A stretch of 64,000 nucleotides of DNA from an uncultured SAR86 cluster bacterium (GTDB lineage Bacteria > Pseudomonadota > Gammaproteobacteria > Magnimaribacterales > D2472): NCBI GenBank assembly GCA_943789005.1, contig CALSSL010000001.1, positions 576,511 through 640,510 on the forward strand, written 5' to 3'. Positions 38,197 to 49,439 of this stretch are shown here, one piece after another. Position numbers and translations under genes: made by a program. Under the pieces are notes generated by a model, which saw only the letters and a program-made list of their open reading frames with translations, was not told the origin of the DNA and did no database searches. Position 1 is the first letter of the stretch; the number at the start of each line of letters is the position of its first letter.

Positions 38197-38635
38197 TATC
38201 TAAAATATCTTTGAGTTGCTCTTTATTTGAGATACCAGTAGCAAATATAGTTTCCAACCATTCAGTTAAAAATCTATTTTGTTGTAATTTTTCATCATAA
38301 GACTGTTTTTTAGACCGGTTCATAAAAAAAGGCAAAGCTTTCTCCCCCTGATATGAAATAACCTCAGCAAGCATTGCATCAAGACTAATTTGTATTCTTA
38401 ATACAAACTCATTATGTAAATTTTTATTATCACATTTTTGCTTAGCTTCTATGATTATTGTGTGCTTAGTCTTATCCAGCACCAAAAAATTTATATTTAG
38501 AGAAGATTCATCCGGATTTACAGACTCGAAAGAGCTTTCTTTATCGGAAAAGTTTCTTAATAATTTTTTTAGCCTAATAAAATTAGCCTCACATACTGTT
38601 AAATGATGAGAGGTTATAGGCAGTGTTCTTATCAT
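38189..38635 (-). CDS. DUF1249 (YqiB-like) protein
   Basis: CEANFIRLKKLLRNF; adjacent to yqiA as in other gammaproteobacteria. Confidence 0.75.
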   Translation of the reverse strand: MIRTLPITSHHLTVCEANFIRLKKLLRNFSDKESSFESVNPDESSLNINFLVLDKTKHTIIIEAKQKCDNKNLHNEFVLRIQISLDAMLAEVISYQGEKALPFFMNRSKKQSYDEKLQQNRFLTEWLETIFATGISNKEQLKDILDNV

Positions 38636-38637
38636 CT

Positions 38638-39774
38638 CTAAATTCTATATTCTTTTTTTATTGGTGTATATTTTTTACATGCCACCAAATACTGCTCTAT
38701 TGATTTATATTCTTCTATACAAAAAGAATCTATAGCTTTTCTAAAGTCTTCTTTTATAACATAGTGATAGGAATTACAAAGTCTTGGCTCAAACCCTCTT
38801 CTTATTTTATGTTCGCCTTGTACACCTGGATCAAAATATTTAATGTTGTTCTTAATGCAGTAATCAATACCTTGATAATAGCAGCATTCAAAATGAAGAC
38901 TATCAACCATCATGGATGCGCCCCAATGCCTTCCATAAAGAATATCCTTTCCCTGAAAACATAGAGATCCAGCGACTCTCTGCTCATTCAATTCAGCAAA
39001 AAAAATGACTGGTTGCAGGATATCTTTATTTTTGTGTATTAGCTCAAAAAAACTAAAATTAAGATATGGAGCTTGCATTCTTTCCAAGTAGGTACTTTTA
39101 TAGAATTCATAAAAAGTCTTCCAATCGTCCAAGGTGATATTTTGTTTATCCTTTATAGAAAAGCTAATATTATTTTTTAGTATTTTATTTCTTTCTGTTC
39201 TTATATTTTTTCTTTGTCTTGAGGTAAAAATATTGAGGAATTCATCAAAATTAGAATAATTCTTGTTATTCCATACAAATCTGTAGCCACCTCTTTTTAT
39301 AAAATTATTTTTTATTAAATCTTCAGAGACGCTTGCATCAGGAAAAAGTATATGCCATGTTTCTACATTATTTTTTTCCATATATTCTCTTATCGGATCA
39401 ATGAATGAGCTTGCCTCAATATGATTTTTTGAAATAAATTTTCTTGTCTCACAGGGAGTAAATGGAATTGCAGAAAGCAGTTTTGGATAATACTCTCGTC
39501 CAGCTCTTCTAAGAGCATATGACCACTGATGATCAAATACGAACTCTCCATGACTATTATTTTTTAAATACAATGGAAGAAATCCTGATAAATTCGAATC
39601 ATCTTCTAATATTAAATGCATGGGCTGCCAGCCATTACTTTTTATGGCTGAGCCACTTGCCTCTAATGCATTTAAAAATTCATGAGATATCAATGGAGAG
39701 TCGTCATCTTTTAAGATATTTTTAAAATTCTGATTTGAAATCTTATTGACGCTGTTTATAAAAGAATTTTTCAT
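38638..39774 (-). CDS. FemAB-like / GNAT-fold N-acyltransferase (PF04339-like)
   Basis: SHEFLNALEASGSAIKSNGWQPMHL, LYGRHWGASMMVDSLHFECCYYQGIDYCI, FDPGVQGEHKIRRGFEP. Confidence 0.88.
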   Translation of the reverse strand: MKNSFINSVNKISNQNFKNILKDDDSPLISHEFLNALEASGSAIKSNGWQPMHLILEDDSNLSGFLPLYLKNNSHGEFVFDHQWSYALRRAGREYYPKLLSAIPFTPCETRKFISKNHIEASSFIDPIREYMEKNNVETWHILFPDASVSEDLIKNNFIKRGGYRFVWNNKNYSNFDEFLNIFTSRQRKNIRTERNKILKNNISFSIKDKQNITLDDWKTFYEFYKSTYLERMQAPYLNFSFFELIHKNKDILQPVIFFAELNEQRVAGSLCFQGKDILYGRHWGASMMVDSLHFECCYYQGIDYCIKNNIKYFDPGVQGEHKIRRGFEPRLCNSYHYVIKEDFRKAIDSFCIEEYKSIEQYLVACKKYTPIKKEYRI

Positions 39775-39785
39775 GATGATAAAAA

Positions 39786-40646
39786 CTAAACTAAAAATAT
39801 TTCTACAATAAACCCCATTGCAGCCGTCATTCCAATCCAGTGATTAAATTTAAAAGCATCTAGATATTGTTTATTATTTAGAAGTTTTTTTTGATAAATG
39901 TAGAGTCCGAGAAGCACTATAAGCATAACCACATATAGTAACGAAAATTCATTTATATAGCCTATGAAGGCTAATGAAGTGTAAAACGCTAAATGAAGAT
40001 AATTTGATATAATTAATGTCTTATCACCCCACAAAATTGGCGTTGAATTTATTCCAATTTTTATGTCATCTTCTATATCTTCAAATGCATAGATCGTATC
40101 AAAGCTAATAATCCACATAACTGTTCCAATGAATAAAGCTATTATTGAGATGGATAAATCAGGAGAGGCCAAACTATAAGAAATAATGGTCCCAGAGCCA
40201 AAAGTTATTCCTAAGAAGAATTGAGGAGCCTTAAGAAATCTCTTGGTCAAAGGATAGACCATAATAAATACCCCTACTATAAGTGATACAAAGACAGTAA
40301 ATGGCGGGACAAATATAAGCAAAATCAAAGACAATGTTGCTAAAACAATAAAATATATCCAAGCTTCAGTTATATTGATTTTACCTGAAGCAAGAGGCCT
40401 GTCTTTTGTTCTAGATACCAACCTATCAAATTTATAGTCATTAATATCATTAATAATGCAGCCTAAAGATCTAACAAGCACTGATCCAATTGCTAGAATT
40501 AAATAATTTTTATATTCCATTAACCCGCTATTAAGACCGCCTAAGAGAAGTCCTAAAAAAGATGGCCAAAACAAAAGGTATATTCCAATTGGTTTATCTA
40601 GTCTTGTTAATTCAATAAATCCTTGAATTTTTTTAATCATTCTCAT
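39786..40646 (-). CDS. ubiA: 4-hydroxybenzoate polyprenyltransferase
   Basis: NDINDYKFDRLVSRTKDRPLASGKI, YAFEDIEDDIKIGINSTPI. Confidence 0.95.
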   Translation of the reverse strand: MRMIKKIQGFIELTRLDKPIGIYLLFWPSFLGLLLGGLNSGLMEYKNYLILAIGSVLVRSLGCIINDINDYKFDRLVSRTKDRPLASGKINITEAWIYFIVLATLSLILLIFVPPFTVFVSLIVGVFIMVYPLTKRFLKAPQFFLGITFGSGTIISYSLASPDLSISIIALFIGTVMWIISFDTIYAFEDIEDDIKIGINSTPILWGDKTLIISNYLHLAFYTSLAFIGYINEFSLLYVVMLIVLLGLYIYQKKLLNNKQYLDAFKFNHWIGMTAAMGFIVEIFLV

Positions 40647-41166
40647 TCATTAAAAATGTTTCCATGACAGAAAATTTATATCCTTTAACAGAATATTTTG
40701 CTTTCCTGCCCCAATAAATATTTGATTCATTCTTAAAAGAAGCATAAAGAATTAGCTCTCTTAAAAAAATGTCTTTTTCAAACAAAATATCACCCAGTGG
40801 TTTAGTGCCAAGATTTCCTAGTTTATTAAAGCCATTTTCAATTGTTTCTAGTGGTATTATCGTTTGAGCAAAAACCACTGGTGAGTCGTTGCATAATAAT
40901 AGCACTTCTCTCTTTTTTATCTTTTCTGATTCAGCATTTACAAACTTCTTATCATCGTCTGATATTTTTGATAATTCATCCTGAATTAAATGCAGTTTGA
41001 ACTTTCCATGTTTTTTTATTCTTTTTGTAATTGGTCCTTTTTCTGATAGCCAAGATATAATTTTTTTATTAGCTATATTAGCTTTTATTGATTCGAAAGG
41101 GCTCCAAGGTGATATTTGCTTTAGCTTCATTAATTGACCTAATAAATCTGATATTATAACGCCCAT
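40633..41166 (-). CDS. ubiC: Chorismate lyase
   Basis: SWLSEKGPITKRIK, REVLLLCNDSPVVFAQTIIP, WGRKAKY; upstream of ubiA. Confidence 0.88.
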   Translation of the reverse strand: MGVIISDLLGQLMKLKQISPWSPFESIKANIANKKIISWLSEKGPITKRIKKHGKFKLHLIQDELSKISDDDKKFVNAESEKIKKREVLLLCNDSPVVFAQTIIPLETIENGFNKLGNLGTKPLGDILFEKDIFLRELILYASFKNESNIYWGRKAKYSVKGYKFSVMETFLMNEND

Positions 41167-41188
41167 ATTTTTAATCTTTGTAACTTAA

Positions 41189-41371
41189 TTGGATATGAAT
41201 ATGGAATTAAAAAAATACGAATGCATAGTTTGTGGTCTAATATATGATGAAGCCCTTGGATGGCCAGAAGATGGCATAGAGCCAGGAACAAAATGGGATG
41301 ATGTCCCTGATGATTGGTTATGTCCAGAATGCGGTGTTGGAAAAGAAGATTTTGATATGATTGAAATATAA
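41189..41371 (+). CDS. Rubredoxin
   Basis: [45 protein letters not shown]. Confidence 0.97.
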   Translation: MDMNMELKKYECIVCGLIYDEALGWPEDGIEPGTKWDDVPDDWLCPECGVGKEDFDMIEI

Positions 41372-42621
41372 TGATTGAAACCCCTAAAAACTTAACAAGA
41401 AATATTTTATTTGGAATGTTTTTAGGTTTTATTATTGGATCGTTTTTTTACTATCTAGAAATTTTTCCAGAAAGCTTGGTTAATTTCGTAAGAATTTATG
41501 TTTTTAACTTAGGAAGCTCTATTTTTGTTAATTTATTAAAATTATTAATTGTGCCCCTTGTTTTCTTTTCACTAGTCTCTGGTATTTCATCATTAACAAG
41601 CATGCAAAGTCTTGGGAATATAACTCTTAAAACAATAACTTTGTACCTTTCTACAACTGCTATAGCTGTTTCATTGTCATTGCTGGTTGGGTCAATTTTT
41701 AAACCAGGTTCTGGTTATTCTTCTGAAATAGCTCCTCCAGATAAATTGCCTGAGGGCCAGGGAATATATGAAACGATATTAGATATCTTCCCTTCAAATA
41801 TTATTGAAGCAATGGCCCAAAATCAAATGCTTGCTGTTGTTTTTTTTAGTATCTTGTTTGGCCTAGCATTAAACAAAACAAATCATTTGACTAATAACTT
41901 TAGTGATTCTTTTGAAAAACTTAATACAGTATTTATGCAATTAGTGATAATGATCATTTCTTTTGCTCCTATCGGAGTTTTTTGCCTTATTGGAAAATTT
42001 GTTATTACTGATGGCTTAGACATTTTTCAGGAAGCATTTAAATATGTTTTGCTATTAATAATAGTATTAATAATCCATGCCTTTGTAACATATTCGTTGA
42101 TAATTAAAATCTTTACCAATCTAAGCATTAGCACTTTTTATAAAAAAATGAAGGATGTTGCAATATTTGCCTTTTCAACCTCCTCAAGCGCAGCAACTAT
42201 TCCAGTTACCTTAAAAACCGTTCAAGATGAATTGGGAGTTAATAAAAATGTGTCATCTTTTGTAATACCAGTTGGTGCGACCATTAATATGGATGGCACA
42301 GCGATTATGCAAGGCATGGCTACAGTATTTATTGCTCAAATGTCAGGTATCGATTTATCACTATTTCAATATGTTCAAGTTGTTATACTTGCAGTAGTAA
42401 CTTCTATAGGCACTGCAGCAGTTCCTTCTGCTGGAACAATAACTTTGGTAATAATTCTTCAGCAATTCGGACTACCTCTTGAAGCAATAGGCATAATACT
42501 AGCTGTAGATAGAATCTTAGATATGCTTCGTACCTCTGTGAATGTTACTGGAGATGCTGCTGTTGCATGCATAGTGGCAGATTCAGAGGGATTATTAGAT
42601 AAAAATTTATTCGATAAATAG
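41371..42621 (+). CDS. Dicarboxylate/amino acid:cation symporter (DAACS)
   Basis: FAFSTSSSAATIPVT, VPVGATINMDGTA-type motif, DRILDMLRTSVNVTGD. Confidence 0.95.
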   Translation: MIETPKNLTRNILFGMFLGFIIGSFFYYLEIFPESLVNFVRIYVFNLGSSIFVNLLKLLIVPLVFFSLVSGISSLTSMQSLGNITLKTITLYLSTTAIAVSLSLLVGSIFKPGSGYSSEIAPPDKLPEGQGIYETILDIFPSNIIEAMAQNQMLAVVFFSILFGLALNKTNHLTNNFSDSFEKLNTVFMQLVIMIISFAPIGVFCLIGKFVITDGLDIFQEAFKYVLLLIIVLIIHAFVTYSLIIKIFTNLSISTFYKKMKDVAIFAFSTSSSAATIPVTLKTVQDELGVNKNVSSFVIPVGATINMDGTAIMQGMATVFIAQMSGIDLSLFQYVQVVILAVVTSIGTAAVPSAGTITLVIILQQFGLPLEAIGIILAVDRILDMLRTSVNVTGDAAVACIVADSEGLLDKNLFDK

Positions 42622-42685
42622 AAAAAAAGTACGTCTTTTTTATAATTATTTGATAGAATGCCTCTTTAAAAAAAGGGGTCCTTAA

Positions 42686-44680
42686 ATGAATACTTTACTT
42701 TTACCACCAATATTAGGCGTCATAGGAATGATCGCTGCTCTTGTTGTATACCTTCTTGTAATGCAATATCCGGATGGAGACGATAAAGTTAAAAAAATAG
42801 GAGATCAGATTCATAAAGGAGCTTTAACCTTCATGAAAACTGAGTATAAGTATCTTTTAATTTTTATAGCTGTTTTAGTTTTGCTTGTTTGGTTTGCATT
42901 AGGAATGCATTCAGCAATAGCTGTCATTACAGGAGCCGCTTGTTCATCATTAGCTGGCTTCATAGGTATGTATGCAGCTACTAAAGCAAATGTAAGAACC
43001 GCAACTGCCGCTCAACAAGATGGAGCAGCTGCAGCATTATCAGTTTCATTCTACGGTGGTTCGGTAATGGGCCTTTGCGTAGCTTCTTTAGGACTTATTG
43101 GCCTTGGAACTTTATATTATTTTTTTAATGCGGATCATGTTCATGCTTTAGAAGGCTTTGGAATGGGAGCTTCCGTTGTAGCTTTATTTTCAAGAGTGGG
43201 CGGAGGCATATTTACTAAAAGTGCTGATGTTGGAGCTGATCTAGTAGGTAAAATTGAAGCTGGTATACCAGAAGATGATCCAAGAAATCCTGGTGTTATT
43301 GCAGACAATGTTGGAGATAATGTTGGTGATGTTGCTGGAATGGGTTCAGATATTTTCGAATCCTATTGTGGATCAATGATTGCATCAATAGCCATTGCTT
43401 ATACTTTGGTACTTGCTGGTGATGCTGGTGCAGTTGATATGATGAAGCTTCCACTTTTACTTGCATCTTCAGGATTAGTAGCTTCTATTCTTGGCATAGT
43501 GATTGTTAAACTTCAATCAGCTAAGGCTCCTGCAAGTGCTTTAAGATCTGGAACTTTGCTTGCGCCAGTAATATTTGTTGGCTTTGCTTGGTTCATAGTG
43601 CAATCATTACCTGGAGTTTCTAATACAGTGTGGTGGTGTGTTATAGCTGGAGCAGTTGGCGGAGTACTAATTGGCCTTATTACAGAATATTATACTGGCG
43701 GAAAACCAGTTAAGGATATTGCAGAATCAGGTGAAACCGGTCCAGCCACTGTTATGATTTCTGGTCTTGCAGTAGGAATGGAATCTGTTGTTATTCCTAT
43801 AGCCATCCTAGCTTCCATCATCTTTGTATCAACCGGTCTTTCTGGAGTCTATGGAGTTGGTATCGCAGCAGTTGGGATGTTATCTACTGTTGGAATTACC
43901 ATGGCAATTGATGCGTATGGACCTGTTGCTGATAATGCTGGCGGAATAGCAGAAATGTCTGGAATGGGTAAAGAAGTAAGAGATATCACAGACTCTTTGG
44001 ATGAATTAGGAAATACCACTGCAGCAATTGGTAAGGGATTTGCTATTGGAGCAGCAGCATTGGCAGCCCTGGCAATAATATCAGCTTACTCAGCTGTTGT
44101 AACAGTAAAGAATCCTGAATTCTCATTAGCCCTTACAGACCCAATTGTTCTTGTAGGTATGTTTATAGGCGCATGTATCCCTTTTTATATTGCATCCATA
44201 ACAATGAAAGCTGTTGGAGATGCAGCTTTTGAAATGATTAATGAAATCAGAAGGCAGTTCAGAGAAATTTCAGGCTTAATGGAGGGCACTGCGGATCCAG
44301 ATTCAGAAAAATGTGTAGAAATAGCCACCCGTGCATCTTTAAAGAAAATGATGTTACCTGGAGTTATTGCTGTTGCCATGCCTGCTATTGTTGGTTTTGG
44401 GTTAGGTGCTGAAGCCCTTGGCGGAATGCTTGCTGGTGGTCTTTTGGGGTGCGTATCTTTAGCTCTCATGATGGCTAATGCTGGCGGTGCCTGGGATAAT
44501 GCTAAAAAATATGTTGAGAAAGGAAATCTTGGCGGCAAAGGATCAGATACTCACGCTGCAGTAGTTGTGGGTGATACAGTTGGAGATCCATTTAAAGATA
44601 CCTCTGGCCCAGCAATGAATATTTTAATTAATGTTATGGCTATTGTTAGTTTAGTTATTGCTCCTTTGTTAAGCATATAA
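42686..44680 (+). CDS. hppA: Membrane-bound ion-translocating pyrophosphatase
   Basis: [51 protein letters not shown]. Confidence 0.97.
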   Translation: MNTLLLPPILGVIGMIAALVVYLLVMQYPDGDDKVKKIGDQIHKGALTFMKTEYKYLLIFIAVLVLLVWFALGMHSAIAVITGAACSSLAGFIGMYAATKANVRTATAAQQDGAAAALSVSFYGGSVMGLCVASLGLIGLGTLYYFFNADHVHALEGFGMGASVVALFSRVGGGIFTKSADVGADLVGKIEAGIPEDDPRNPGVIADNVGDNVGDVAGMGSDIFESYCGSMIASIAIAYTLVLAGDAGAVDMMKLPLLLASSGLVASILGIVIVKLQSAKAPASALRSGTLLAPVIFVGFAWFIVQSLPGVSNTVWWCVIAGAVGGVLIGLITEYYTGGKPVKDIAESGETGPATVMISGLAVGMESVVIPIAILASIIFVSTGLSGVYGVGIAAVGMLSTVGITMAIDAYGPVADNAGGIAEMSGMGKEVRDITDSLDELGNTTAAIGKGFAIGAAALAALAIISAYSAVVTVKNPEFSLALTDPIVLVGMFIGACIPFYIASITMKAVGDAAFEMINEIRRQFREISGLMEGTADPDSEKCVEIATRASLKKMMLPGVIAVAMPAIVGFGLGAEALGGMLAGGLLGCVSLALMMANAGGAWDNAKKYVEKGNLGGKGSDTHAAVVVGDTVGDPFKDTSGPAMNILINVMAIVSLVIAPLLSI

Positions 44681-44698
44681 ATTCAAATATAAACTTTA

Positions 44699-44726
44699 AT
44701 GATCCAGGGATTCTTTCCTGGATCAT
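44699..44726 (+). terminator. Hairpin downstream of hppA
   Basis: ATGATCCAGG-GATTCTTT-CCTGGATCAT, 10-bp perfect stem; weak T-tract. Confidence 0.6.
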
Positions 44727-44741
44727 ATGTTAAATTAAAGA

Positions 44742-45410
44742 ATGAATAAAAATATCCTAATCATAGGTTATGGAGATATTGGCAGTCGATTAAGTAAAAT
44801 TCTTAAAGAGCAATCGGCAAATATATATGCAGTATCTAGGCATGACTCTCTTAACCAAAATATTATTAAGATAAATTGGGACTGGCTTTCTAATAACAAT
44901 CTAGAATTACCTAGAGTTACTTTTGATTCAGTTATCATTATTCCTAAACCAAGTAATCTAGATGAAGATGGCTATAGGGATGGATTTATCTCTTCTTTAG
45001 AAAATATTACAAATTCATTACAAAACGCAGATATTAAAAGTGTAATAGCAATATCATCTACAAGAGTTTATGGAGATCATCAATTGGGCTATATCGATGA
45101 ATCTACTTTGGCTGAACCTTCTGATTTTCGAGGAAATCTTATAAAGGAATATGAATTAACACTAAACCAATCATTCCCAGAATATTTAAATATCTTAAGG
45201 TTTTCAGGGCTATATATAGATAGCTCAAAACATTCATCCCATAATAGATTAAATCGAAATACAGCAGCAAAAATCATATCTTTTGCAATTGATAAACTAT
45301 CCCAAAATAAAGAAAACGATATTTATAATTGTAGTGAGGATTGTGAAATCCTTGCATCAGTTAAATCTGTGAGTAATAAAAAATTAAAAGCAGCTGGGTT
45401 TAATTTTTAA
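44742..45410 (+). CDS. NAD-dependent epimerase/dehydratase-like protein (YeeZ-type)
   Basis: ILIIGYGDIGSRLSKIL, AISSTRVYGDHQLGYIDEST. Confidence 0.85.
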   Translation: MNKNILIIGYGDIGSRLSKILKEQSANIYAVSRHDSLNQNIIKINWDWLSNNNLELPRVTFDSVIIIPKPSNLDEDGYRDGFISSLENITNSLQNADIKSVIAISSTRVYGDHQLGYIDESTLAEPSDFRGNLIKEYELTLNQSFPEYLNILRFSGLYIDSSKHSSHNRLNRNTAAKIISFAIDKLSQNKENDIYNCSEDCEILASVKSVSNKKLKAAGFNF

Positions 45411-45456
45411 ATAATTAAAGCTAGAACTAAAACTCTAAGCAAAATACAATGTCTAT

Positions 45457-46308
45457 ATGATAGCTAGCATGACAGGCTTTGGCTCTTCGAAGCACATACA
45501 AAAAGAAACAGAAATATATTGTGATATAAAGAGCGTGAATCATAGATTCTTAGATGTTTCAATTAAACCAAACGATATTGGAAATGAGTTTGATGTTTTA
45601 ATTAGAGAAGATGTTTCAAAAAAAATAAAACGTGGAAGTGTAGATATTAGATTTAAGCTAAAGTTTCCATCTAGCAATACTTATACAATTAATAATGAGT
45701 CTGTAAAGAACTTAATTAAATCCATTAAATCCATTAAATCTATTGATACAAGCAATATAAGATTATCAGATATAAAAGATATTCCAGGAATAATAAAGTC
45801 CGAACAAAAAACTATAGTTAATCAAAAACTTTTAAAGAAAACTTTCAAAGCTGCCTTAAATGGATTGATAGAAAATAGGAGGGCAGAAGGAGAAAAGATA
45901 AGAAAAACATTTATATCAAAAATATCAAAAATACAAAATAACCTAGCAAAAATCACTAAATCAAATTCCAAACTAACCAAACTCAGGGCTGAAACACTTA
46001 ATAAGAAAGTGAAGATACTTTGTAATAATTTAGACAAGGATAGACTCGAACAAGAAATTGCAATGTTGGTTTTAAAACATGATGTTGCTGAAGAGATAGA
46101 AAGAATTGACTTTCATCTAAGTTCTTTAAAGAAAGAATTATCCATAAAAAATGGAAGCGGAAAAAAGATAGACTTTATTCTTCAAGAATTATTCAGAGAA
46201 ACAAGTACTTTATCTGTAAAAATTGATCATCCCAGCTACAAACAAATCGCATTAGATATGAAGCTCTCTGTTGAAGAAATGCGAGAACAATCCCAGAACA
46301 TTGAATAA
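45457..46308 (+). CDS. yicC: YicC-family endoribonuclease
   Basis: MIASMTGFGSSK, KSVNHRFLDVSIK, C-terminal REQSQNIE. Confidence 0.95.
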   Translation: MIASMTGFGSSKHIQKETEIYCDIKSVNHRFLDVSIKPNDIGNEFDVLIREDVSKKIKRGSVDIRFKLKFPSSNTYTINNESVKNLIKSIKSIKSIDTSNIRLSDIKDIPGIIKSEQKTIVNQKLLKKTFKAALNGLIENRRAEGEKIRKTFISKISKIQNNLAKITKSNSKLTKLRAETLNKKVKILCNNLDKDRLEQEIAMLVLKHDVAEEIERIDFHLSSLKKELSIKNGSGKKIDFILQELFRETSTLSVKIDHPSYKQIALDMKLSVEEMREQSQNIE

Positions 46309-46921
46309 TATAAAAAAAGGAAAGTTATATGTCATTTCAGCTCCATCAGGAGCTGGTAAATCATCTTTAATACAATCTATTCTTGATACAAGTAAGAATT
46401 TTGAGCTATCAGTATCAGCAACAACTAGAAAACCAAGAGAAGGAGAGGAAGAGGGTAAGCATTATTTCTTTATAGAAGATGATGAGTTTGATGAATTAAT
46501 CTCTAAACATGCCTTTATTGAATATGCTGTTGTACATAACCATAAATATGGAACATTAAAGTCACATATAGAAGAAAAAATTAATAAAGGCATAAGTGTT
46601 ATTTGTGATATTGATGTCCAAGGCTATAAATTAATTAAGGACGCATCAATAGAGCATATATCTATATTTATTATCCCTCCAAGCTTAGAAGAGCTTGAAA
46701 AGAGGCTCATAAATAGAGGTCTTGATACATCAGCAATTATTAATACAAGACTAAATAATGCTAAGAAAGAACTTAAATTTGCTGAAGAATTTGATTATCG
46801 AATATTAAATGATAGCTATGAAACTGCATGTATGGATATTATTGATATTGTTATAGATGGCAAATCTTTTAATAATAAGGATAAAATAAACTTAAAGATC
46901 TTGAGAGATATGTTGTCTTAA
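46301..46921 (+). CDS. gmk: Guanylate kinase
   Basis: LYVISAPSGAGKSSLI, SVSATTRKPREGEEEGKHYFF; likely TTG start at 46301 (track start 46271 overlaps yicC). Confidence 0.96.
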   Translation: MNNIKKGKLYVISAPSGAGKSSLIQSILDTSKNFELSVSATTRKPREGEEEGKHYFFIEDDEFDELISKHAFIEYAVVHNHKYGTLKSHIEEKINKGISVICDIDVQGYKLIKDASIEHISIFIIPPSLEELEKRLINRGLDTSAIINTRLNNAKKELKFAEEFDYRILNDSYETACMDIIDIVIDGKSFNNKDKINLKILRDMLS

Positions 46922-46962
46922 TTGATCAATAGAAATAGAATACTCTCCCTAGGAGAAATTAT

Positions 46963-47232
46963 ATGGCTAGAATTACAGTTGAAGATTGTTTACAAGTAGT
47001 ACCGAGTAGGTTTGATTTAATTATCATGGCCTCAAAAAGAGCTAGGCAGCTTGCTACCACAAGTAGGGATCCTCTCGTAGAATGGGATAATGATAAACCA
47101 ACATTAGTGGCTTTAAGAGAAATTGAAGCTGGTCTATTGGATATGGAGACCTTAGATAGAACTCTAGAAGAAGATGTATTAATGGATGGATTTTCAACAC
47201 CAGACTCAGAAGTATCACAAAGATCTGAGTAA
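46963..47232 (+). CDS. rpoZ: RNA polymerase omega subunit
   Basis: [30 protein letters not shown]. Confidence 0.96.
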   Translation: MARITVEDCLQVVPSRFDLIIMASKRARQLATTSRDPLVEWDNDKPTLVALREIEAGLLDMETLDRTLEEDVLMDGFSTPDSEVSQRSE

Positions 47233-47252
47233 ATGAATTTTGGAGAACTAAT

Positions 47253-49439
47253 TTGAGTGAAACAGTTCTCCCAAACCATTTAATAAATTTTTCAGAAACC
47301 AGTCTTTTAAAACTCCCAACTTCATTATATAAATCCTGCAAAGTTTATTTAAGCTACGATGATATAAAAAAAATTCAGAAAGCTTATTCTTTTGCTTTTT
47401 ATGCGCACTCGGGTCAAAAAAGAAAAGATGGCTCAGACTATATAACCCATCCTGTAGCTGTTACACAAATTCTTCTCGATCTAAAAATGGATTCAGATTC
47501 AGTTTGCTCAGCATTAATGCATGATGTTTTAGAAGATTGTAATGTTCAAAAAAATAACTTGGCTAAAATATTTGGTGATGATGTTGCACATATTGTAGAC
47601 GGTGTTAGTAAGCTTGGAAAAATTGAAACGAAAAACATATCCGATAGTGATGCGAACAATCTTCAAAAAATGGCACTGGCAATGGCTAATGACGTAAGAG
47701 TTGTTTTGGTTAAATTATGTGATCGTTTACACAACATGAGAACAATTGAGCATGTTCCAAGAAAAAAACAAATTCAGAAGGCCAAAGAGACTCTTGAATT
47801 ATATGGCCCTCTTGCTTTAAGAGTGGGTATGCAAGATATTAGAGCAGAACTCGAAGATCTTTCCTTCAGATGCATACACCCAATGCGAGCCAAGATGCTT
47901 GAAAAAGCTGTCAAAAGCTCAAGTGGTGGGAGAAAGAGAATTGTCACACAGATTAGAAAAGAACTTAAAACAAAACTTAAATCAAATAATATTCAAGATG
48001 TTGCTGTAAAAGGAAGGGAAAAGAATCTTTATAGTATTTATAACAAAATCAAGACAAAGCACAAACCTTTCTCAGAAATATTAGATGTTTATGGATTTAG
48101 AATTCTTGTAGACTCTGTAGATGATTGTTATAGAGCTCTTGGAATTATTCATAACTATTTCTCACCGATTGAAAATAAATTTAAAGACTATATTGCAATA
48201 CCAAAAACAAATGGCTATCAGGCTCTCCACACAAGTCTATTAGCCTTACAAGCATTCCCAATAGAAGTCCAAATACAAACAAGAAGCATGTGGGCTACAG
48301 CAAATATGGGTATTGCAGCTCATTGGGGTTATAAAACCGATGATAAGAGCAAAGGAACAGAGCTAAGAGCAAATAAGTGGTTGTCTGGCCTTGTTGACCT
48401 TAAGAAGAAGTCTTCGAATCCCTCTGAATTTGCTGACTCTCTTAGAAAAGATCTTGATTCTGAGGAAGTATATTTATTTTCTCCAAAAGGACATATTTAC
48501 GCATTAAAAGCTGGAGCGACTCCAATAGATTTTGCCTATGAGGTTCATACCGGATTGGGTAATAGTATTATTGGATGTAAAGTAAATAGAAGGGAAGCGC
48601 CGCTAAATGTTGAGCTTGAAAGCGGTCAAACAGTTGAAATTATTACTTCAAGCTCCTTTGTTGAGGCAGATCCAGCATGGCTTAATTTTGTTGTTACAAG
48701 TAAAGCTAGAAGCGGTATTAGAGCCAAATTAAGAAATCAAAAAGTATCTTCTGCTCGAAAGGCAGGAAAATTTATGCTCGAAACTGAACTACAAAGATCT
48801 GGAAAATCTCTAGAGGACTATCGAGGAAGCAATCTTAAAAGAGTGTTGGATTTAATTGGAGTAACGTCTCTTAATAAACTTTTAATTGAACTCGGCTCTG
48901 GCAAAAGAACTGGTAATATTGTTGCAGAAAGATTTTATTCAGGATTAAAAATTAGAAAAGATTCTGACATCAAAAAGATTAAACCAGTTTTTATCAGCGA
49001 TAATCATATAGAAGGCGTTTCAGTGGTTTTTGCTAAATGCTGCCATCCCATTTATCAAGATCCTGTAATTGCTCATTCTGATACTGAAAGAGGAATAGTA
49101 ATTCACCATAAAAAATGTAAACAGGTAGCACCATTTATCTCAAAAGACTCTAGATATATACCTGCAAAATGGACAACCAAATCAAAAAATCATGTGTATA
49201 CTGCAAAAATTAATATCGTAACCGTTGATGAAATAGGTGTATTGGCGGAAATTGTTTCAGTTTTTACAAAAGCAGCTATAAATATAGAGCAAGTTCATAC
49301 AAAAAATATTGACAGTACATTTAGTGATTTTGAAATGGAGGTTGATGTGGAGAGCAAAGAAGAGCTTCAATATATTATGCAAAAAATTAGATCTAAAAAA
49401 ATTACATCCAGTTGCACAAGATTAATTAATGAAAAATGA
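47253..49439 (+). CDS. spoT: (p)ppGpp synthetase/hydrolase
   Basis: HD domain (HDVLEDC), YGFRILVDSVDDCYRALGIIH synthetase region, TGS and ACT domains; TTG start. Confidence 0.95.
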   Translation: MSETVLPNHLINFSETSLLKLPTSLYKSCKVYLSYDDIKKIQKAYSFAFYAHSGQKRKDGSDYITHPVAVTQILLDLKMDSDSVCSALMHDVLEDCNVQKNNLAKIFGDDVAHIVDGVSKLGKIETKNISDSDANNLQKMALAMANDVRVVLVKLCDRLHNMRTIEHVPRKKQIQKAKETLELYGPLALRVGMQDIRAELEDLSFRCIHPMRAKMLEKAVKSSSGGRKRIVTQIRKELKTKLKSNNIQDVAVKGREKNLYSIYNKIKTKHKPFSEILDVYGFRILVDSVDDCYRALGIIHNYFSPIENKFKDYIAIPKTNGYQALHTSLLALQAFPIEVQIQTRSMWATANMGIAAHWGYKTDDKSKGTELRANKWLSGLVDLKKKSSNPSEFADSLRKDLDSEEVYLFSPKGHIYALKAGATPIDFAYEVHTGLGNSIIGCKVNRREAPLNVELESGQTVEIITSSSFVEADPAWLNFVVTSKARSGIRAKLRNQKVSSARKAGKFMLETELQRSGKSLEDYRGSNLKRVLDLIGVTSLNKLLIELGSGKRTGNIVAERFYSGLKIRKDSDIKKIKPVFISDNHIEGVSVVFAKCCHPIYQDPVIAHSDTERGIVIHHKKCKQVAPFISKDSRYIPAKWTTKSKNHVYTAKINIVTVDEIGVLAEIVSVFTKAAINIEQVHTKNIDSTFSDFEMEVDVESKEELQYIMQKIRSKKITSSCTRLINEK

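Noticed and set aside
42661-42688. CCTCTTT-AAAA-AAAGGGG hairpin covering the hppA SD (possible RNA thermometer)
   Set aside because: A -10-like TAGAAT at 42654-42659 would start transcription inside the 5' arm, so the full stem may not be transcribed; stem is short and includes a G-U pair.
44185-44538. 117-aa antisense ORF inside hppA
   Set aside because: Composition is the mirror of the Ala/Gly-rich hppA codons; no start/SD context.
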